Origin: an uncultured bacterium
Lineage (GTDB): Bacteria > Gemmatimonadota > Gemmatimonadetes > Palauibacterales > KS3-K002
Length of the DNA: 6,768 nucleotides
Direction: 5' to 3'
NCBI GenBank assembly: GCA_947581845.1
Contig: CANPVY010000185.1
Location: 1-6,768, forward strand
Shown piece after piece: positions 5,951 to 6,768 of this stretch (position 1 is its first letter; each line of letters starts with the position of its first letter). The position numbers were made by a program, and so were the translations under genes. Below the pieces are notes generated by a model. The model did no database searches and was not told the DNA's origin. It saw nothing but the letters and a program-made list of their open reading frames with translations.

Positions 5951-6768
5951 TTACTCCTGATAACAGACCTGGCGGGCTGCAGTCACGATGTAGTCCGCCT
6001 GGGGGAACGAGATCTGTTCGAGGTCACGTGAATACGGTTGTGGCGCATCGGCGCCCGTCACCCGCAGGATGGGTGCATCGAGGTCGTCAAACGCTTCGCG
6101 CTGGATGTCGTCGACGACTTGCGCCCCGATCCCGCAGACCGGCCAGCCCTCCTCGACGATGACGCAGCGATTCGTCTTGCGCACCGACTCGATAATGGTG
6201 TCCGTGTCCATCGGCCGCAGGGTGCGCGGGTCGATCACCTCGGCCGATATGCCGTGCTGCTGCTGCAAGATCTCGGCAGCCTTGAGCGCCGCATGCAACG
6301 GGCGTGAGTGGGCGACGATCGTGACATCGCTGCCCGATCGCTTGATGTCAGATACGCTCAAGGGGATAAGGAAGTCCTCATCTTCCGGCACGTCGTCCTT
6401 CATGGCGTAGAGGAGCTCGCCTTCCAGGAAGACGACCGGGTCGTCGTCGCGGATGGCGGTTTTCAGCAGCCCCTTGGCATCGCGCGCGGTGGCCGGGGCG
6501 ATCACCTTCAGGCCGGGCACATGTGCATACCACGCATCCAGGGCCTGGGAGTGGGTCGCGGCCAGCTGATTGGCGGCGCCGCTGGGGCCGCGAAAGGTGA
6601 CCGGGATCTTGAATTGGCCGCCGGACATGTAGCGCATCTTGGCCGCCGCGTTCACGATCCCGTCGATAGCGAGGAGTGCGAAGCTCCAGGTCATGAACTC
6701 GATCACCGGGCGCAGGCCCACCATGGCCGCGCCGACGCCGAGGCCTGTGAAAGCGAGTTCGGCGATCG
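5951..6768 (-). CDS. pdhB: Pyruvate dehydrogenase E1 component, beta subunit (5' end outside the window)
   Basis: Beta subunit of the thiamine-diphosphate-dependent E1 that decarboxylates pyruvate and acetylates the E2 lipoyl arm; it works as an alpha2beta2 heterotetramer with PdhA. 271 residues are visible, open to the window edge. In-frame codons before the Met at 6724 read IAELAFTGLGVGAA, which continues family homology, so that Met is internal and roughly 50-60 N-terminal residues lie outside. Visible E3 (IAE) matches the glutamate that activates the thiamine cofactor (Glu59 in human E1-beta), and H72 in THSQ matches human His128 with the same 69-residue spacing. GPSGAANQL, LKVIAPATARDAKGLL and PVVFLEGELLY are further family segments. 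The C-terminal domain includes DPRTLRPMD and VIVEEGWP. pdhA should lie upstream beyond 6768. Confidence 0.97.
   Translation of the reverse strand, partial: IAELAFTGLGVGAAMVGLRPVIEFMTWSFALLAIDGIVNAAAKMRYMSGGQFKIPVTFRGPSGAANQLAATHSQALDAWYAHVPGLKVIAPATARDAKGLLKTAIRDDDPVVFLEGELLYAMKDDVPEDEDFLIPLSVSDIKRSGSDVTIVAHSRPLHAALKAAEILQQQHGISAEVIDPRTLRPMDTDTIIESVRKTNRCVIVEEGWPVCGIGAQVVDDIQREAFDDLDAPILRVTGADAPQPYSRDLEQISFPQADYIVTAARQVCYQE
5954..5958 (-). promoter_or_regulatory. pdhC ribosome-binding site inside the end of pdhB
   Basis: Minus-strand AGGAG sits 6 nt before the pdhC ATG and is formed by the last two sense codons (Gln-Glu) of pdhB, directly before its TAA. Ribosomes finishing pdhB end on top of this site, which favours translational coupling and matched E1/E2 output. 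Confidence 0.85.

Overview
This is a high-GC bacterial chromosomal segment of housekeeping genes with tight spacing and no mobile elements, CRISPR, rRNA or tRNA. It holds seven genes in two convergent blocks. The lineage cannot be fixed from the sequence alone. The separate E1-alpha/E1-beta type pyruvate dehydrogenase, a single-domain proline dehydrogenase and a short PyrE fit phyla such as Gemmatimonadota or Acidobacteriota better than enteric bacteria (low-confidence inference).

Plus strand, 1-2390: a promoter-like region with a Fur-box-like core (about 31-63) precedes a Fur-family regulator (195-692). A 108-bp gap follows, holding a strong terminator-like hairpin, then pyrE (801-1364, orotate phosphoribosyltransferase). 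After a 114-bp gap comes a monofunctional proline dehydrogenase (1479-2390). These three genes are not one pathway; they cover metal-responsive regulation, pyrimidine synthesis and proline catabolism.

Minus strand, 6768-2393: a coherent pyruvate dehydrogenase operon reads pdhB (E1-beta, entering from outside the window), pdhC (E2, single lipoyl domain), lpd (E3) and lipB (octanoyltransferase). E1 decarboxylates pyruvate, E2 carries the acetyl group on lipoyl-Lys43 and makes acetyl-CoA, and E3 reoxidises the lipoyl group. LipB starts the lipoylation of E2, so the modifying enzyme is encoded with its substrate. pdhA is expected just beyond position 6768. The two blocks converge with only 2 bp between the proline dehydrogenase and lipB stop codons.

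No clearly new multi-gene system is visible. The points most worth a second look are: (1) the Fur-family protein keeps its two CxxC zinc pairs but has Gln or Arg where canonical Fur has several regulatory-metal ligands; (2) a candidate transcription attenuator lies in front of pyrE, with a possible competing pairing and a small ORF running through the hairpin; (3) a Fur-box core overlaps the likely -10 of the regulator's own promoter; (4) lpd and lipB both use TTG starts inside an operon where pdhC has an ATG and a strong ribosome-binding site.
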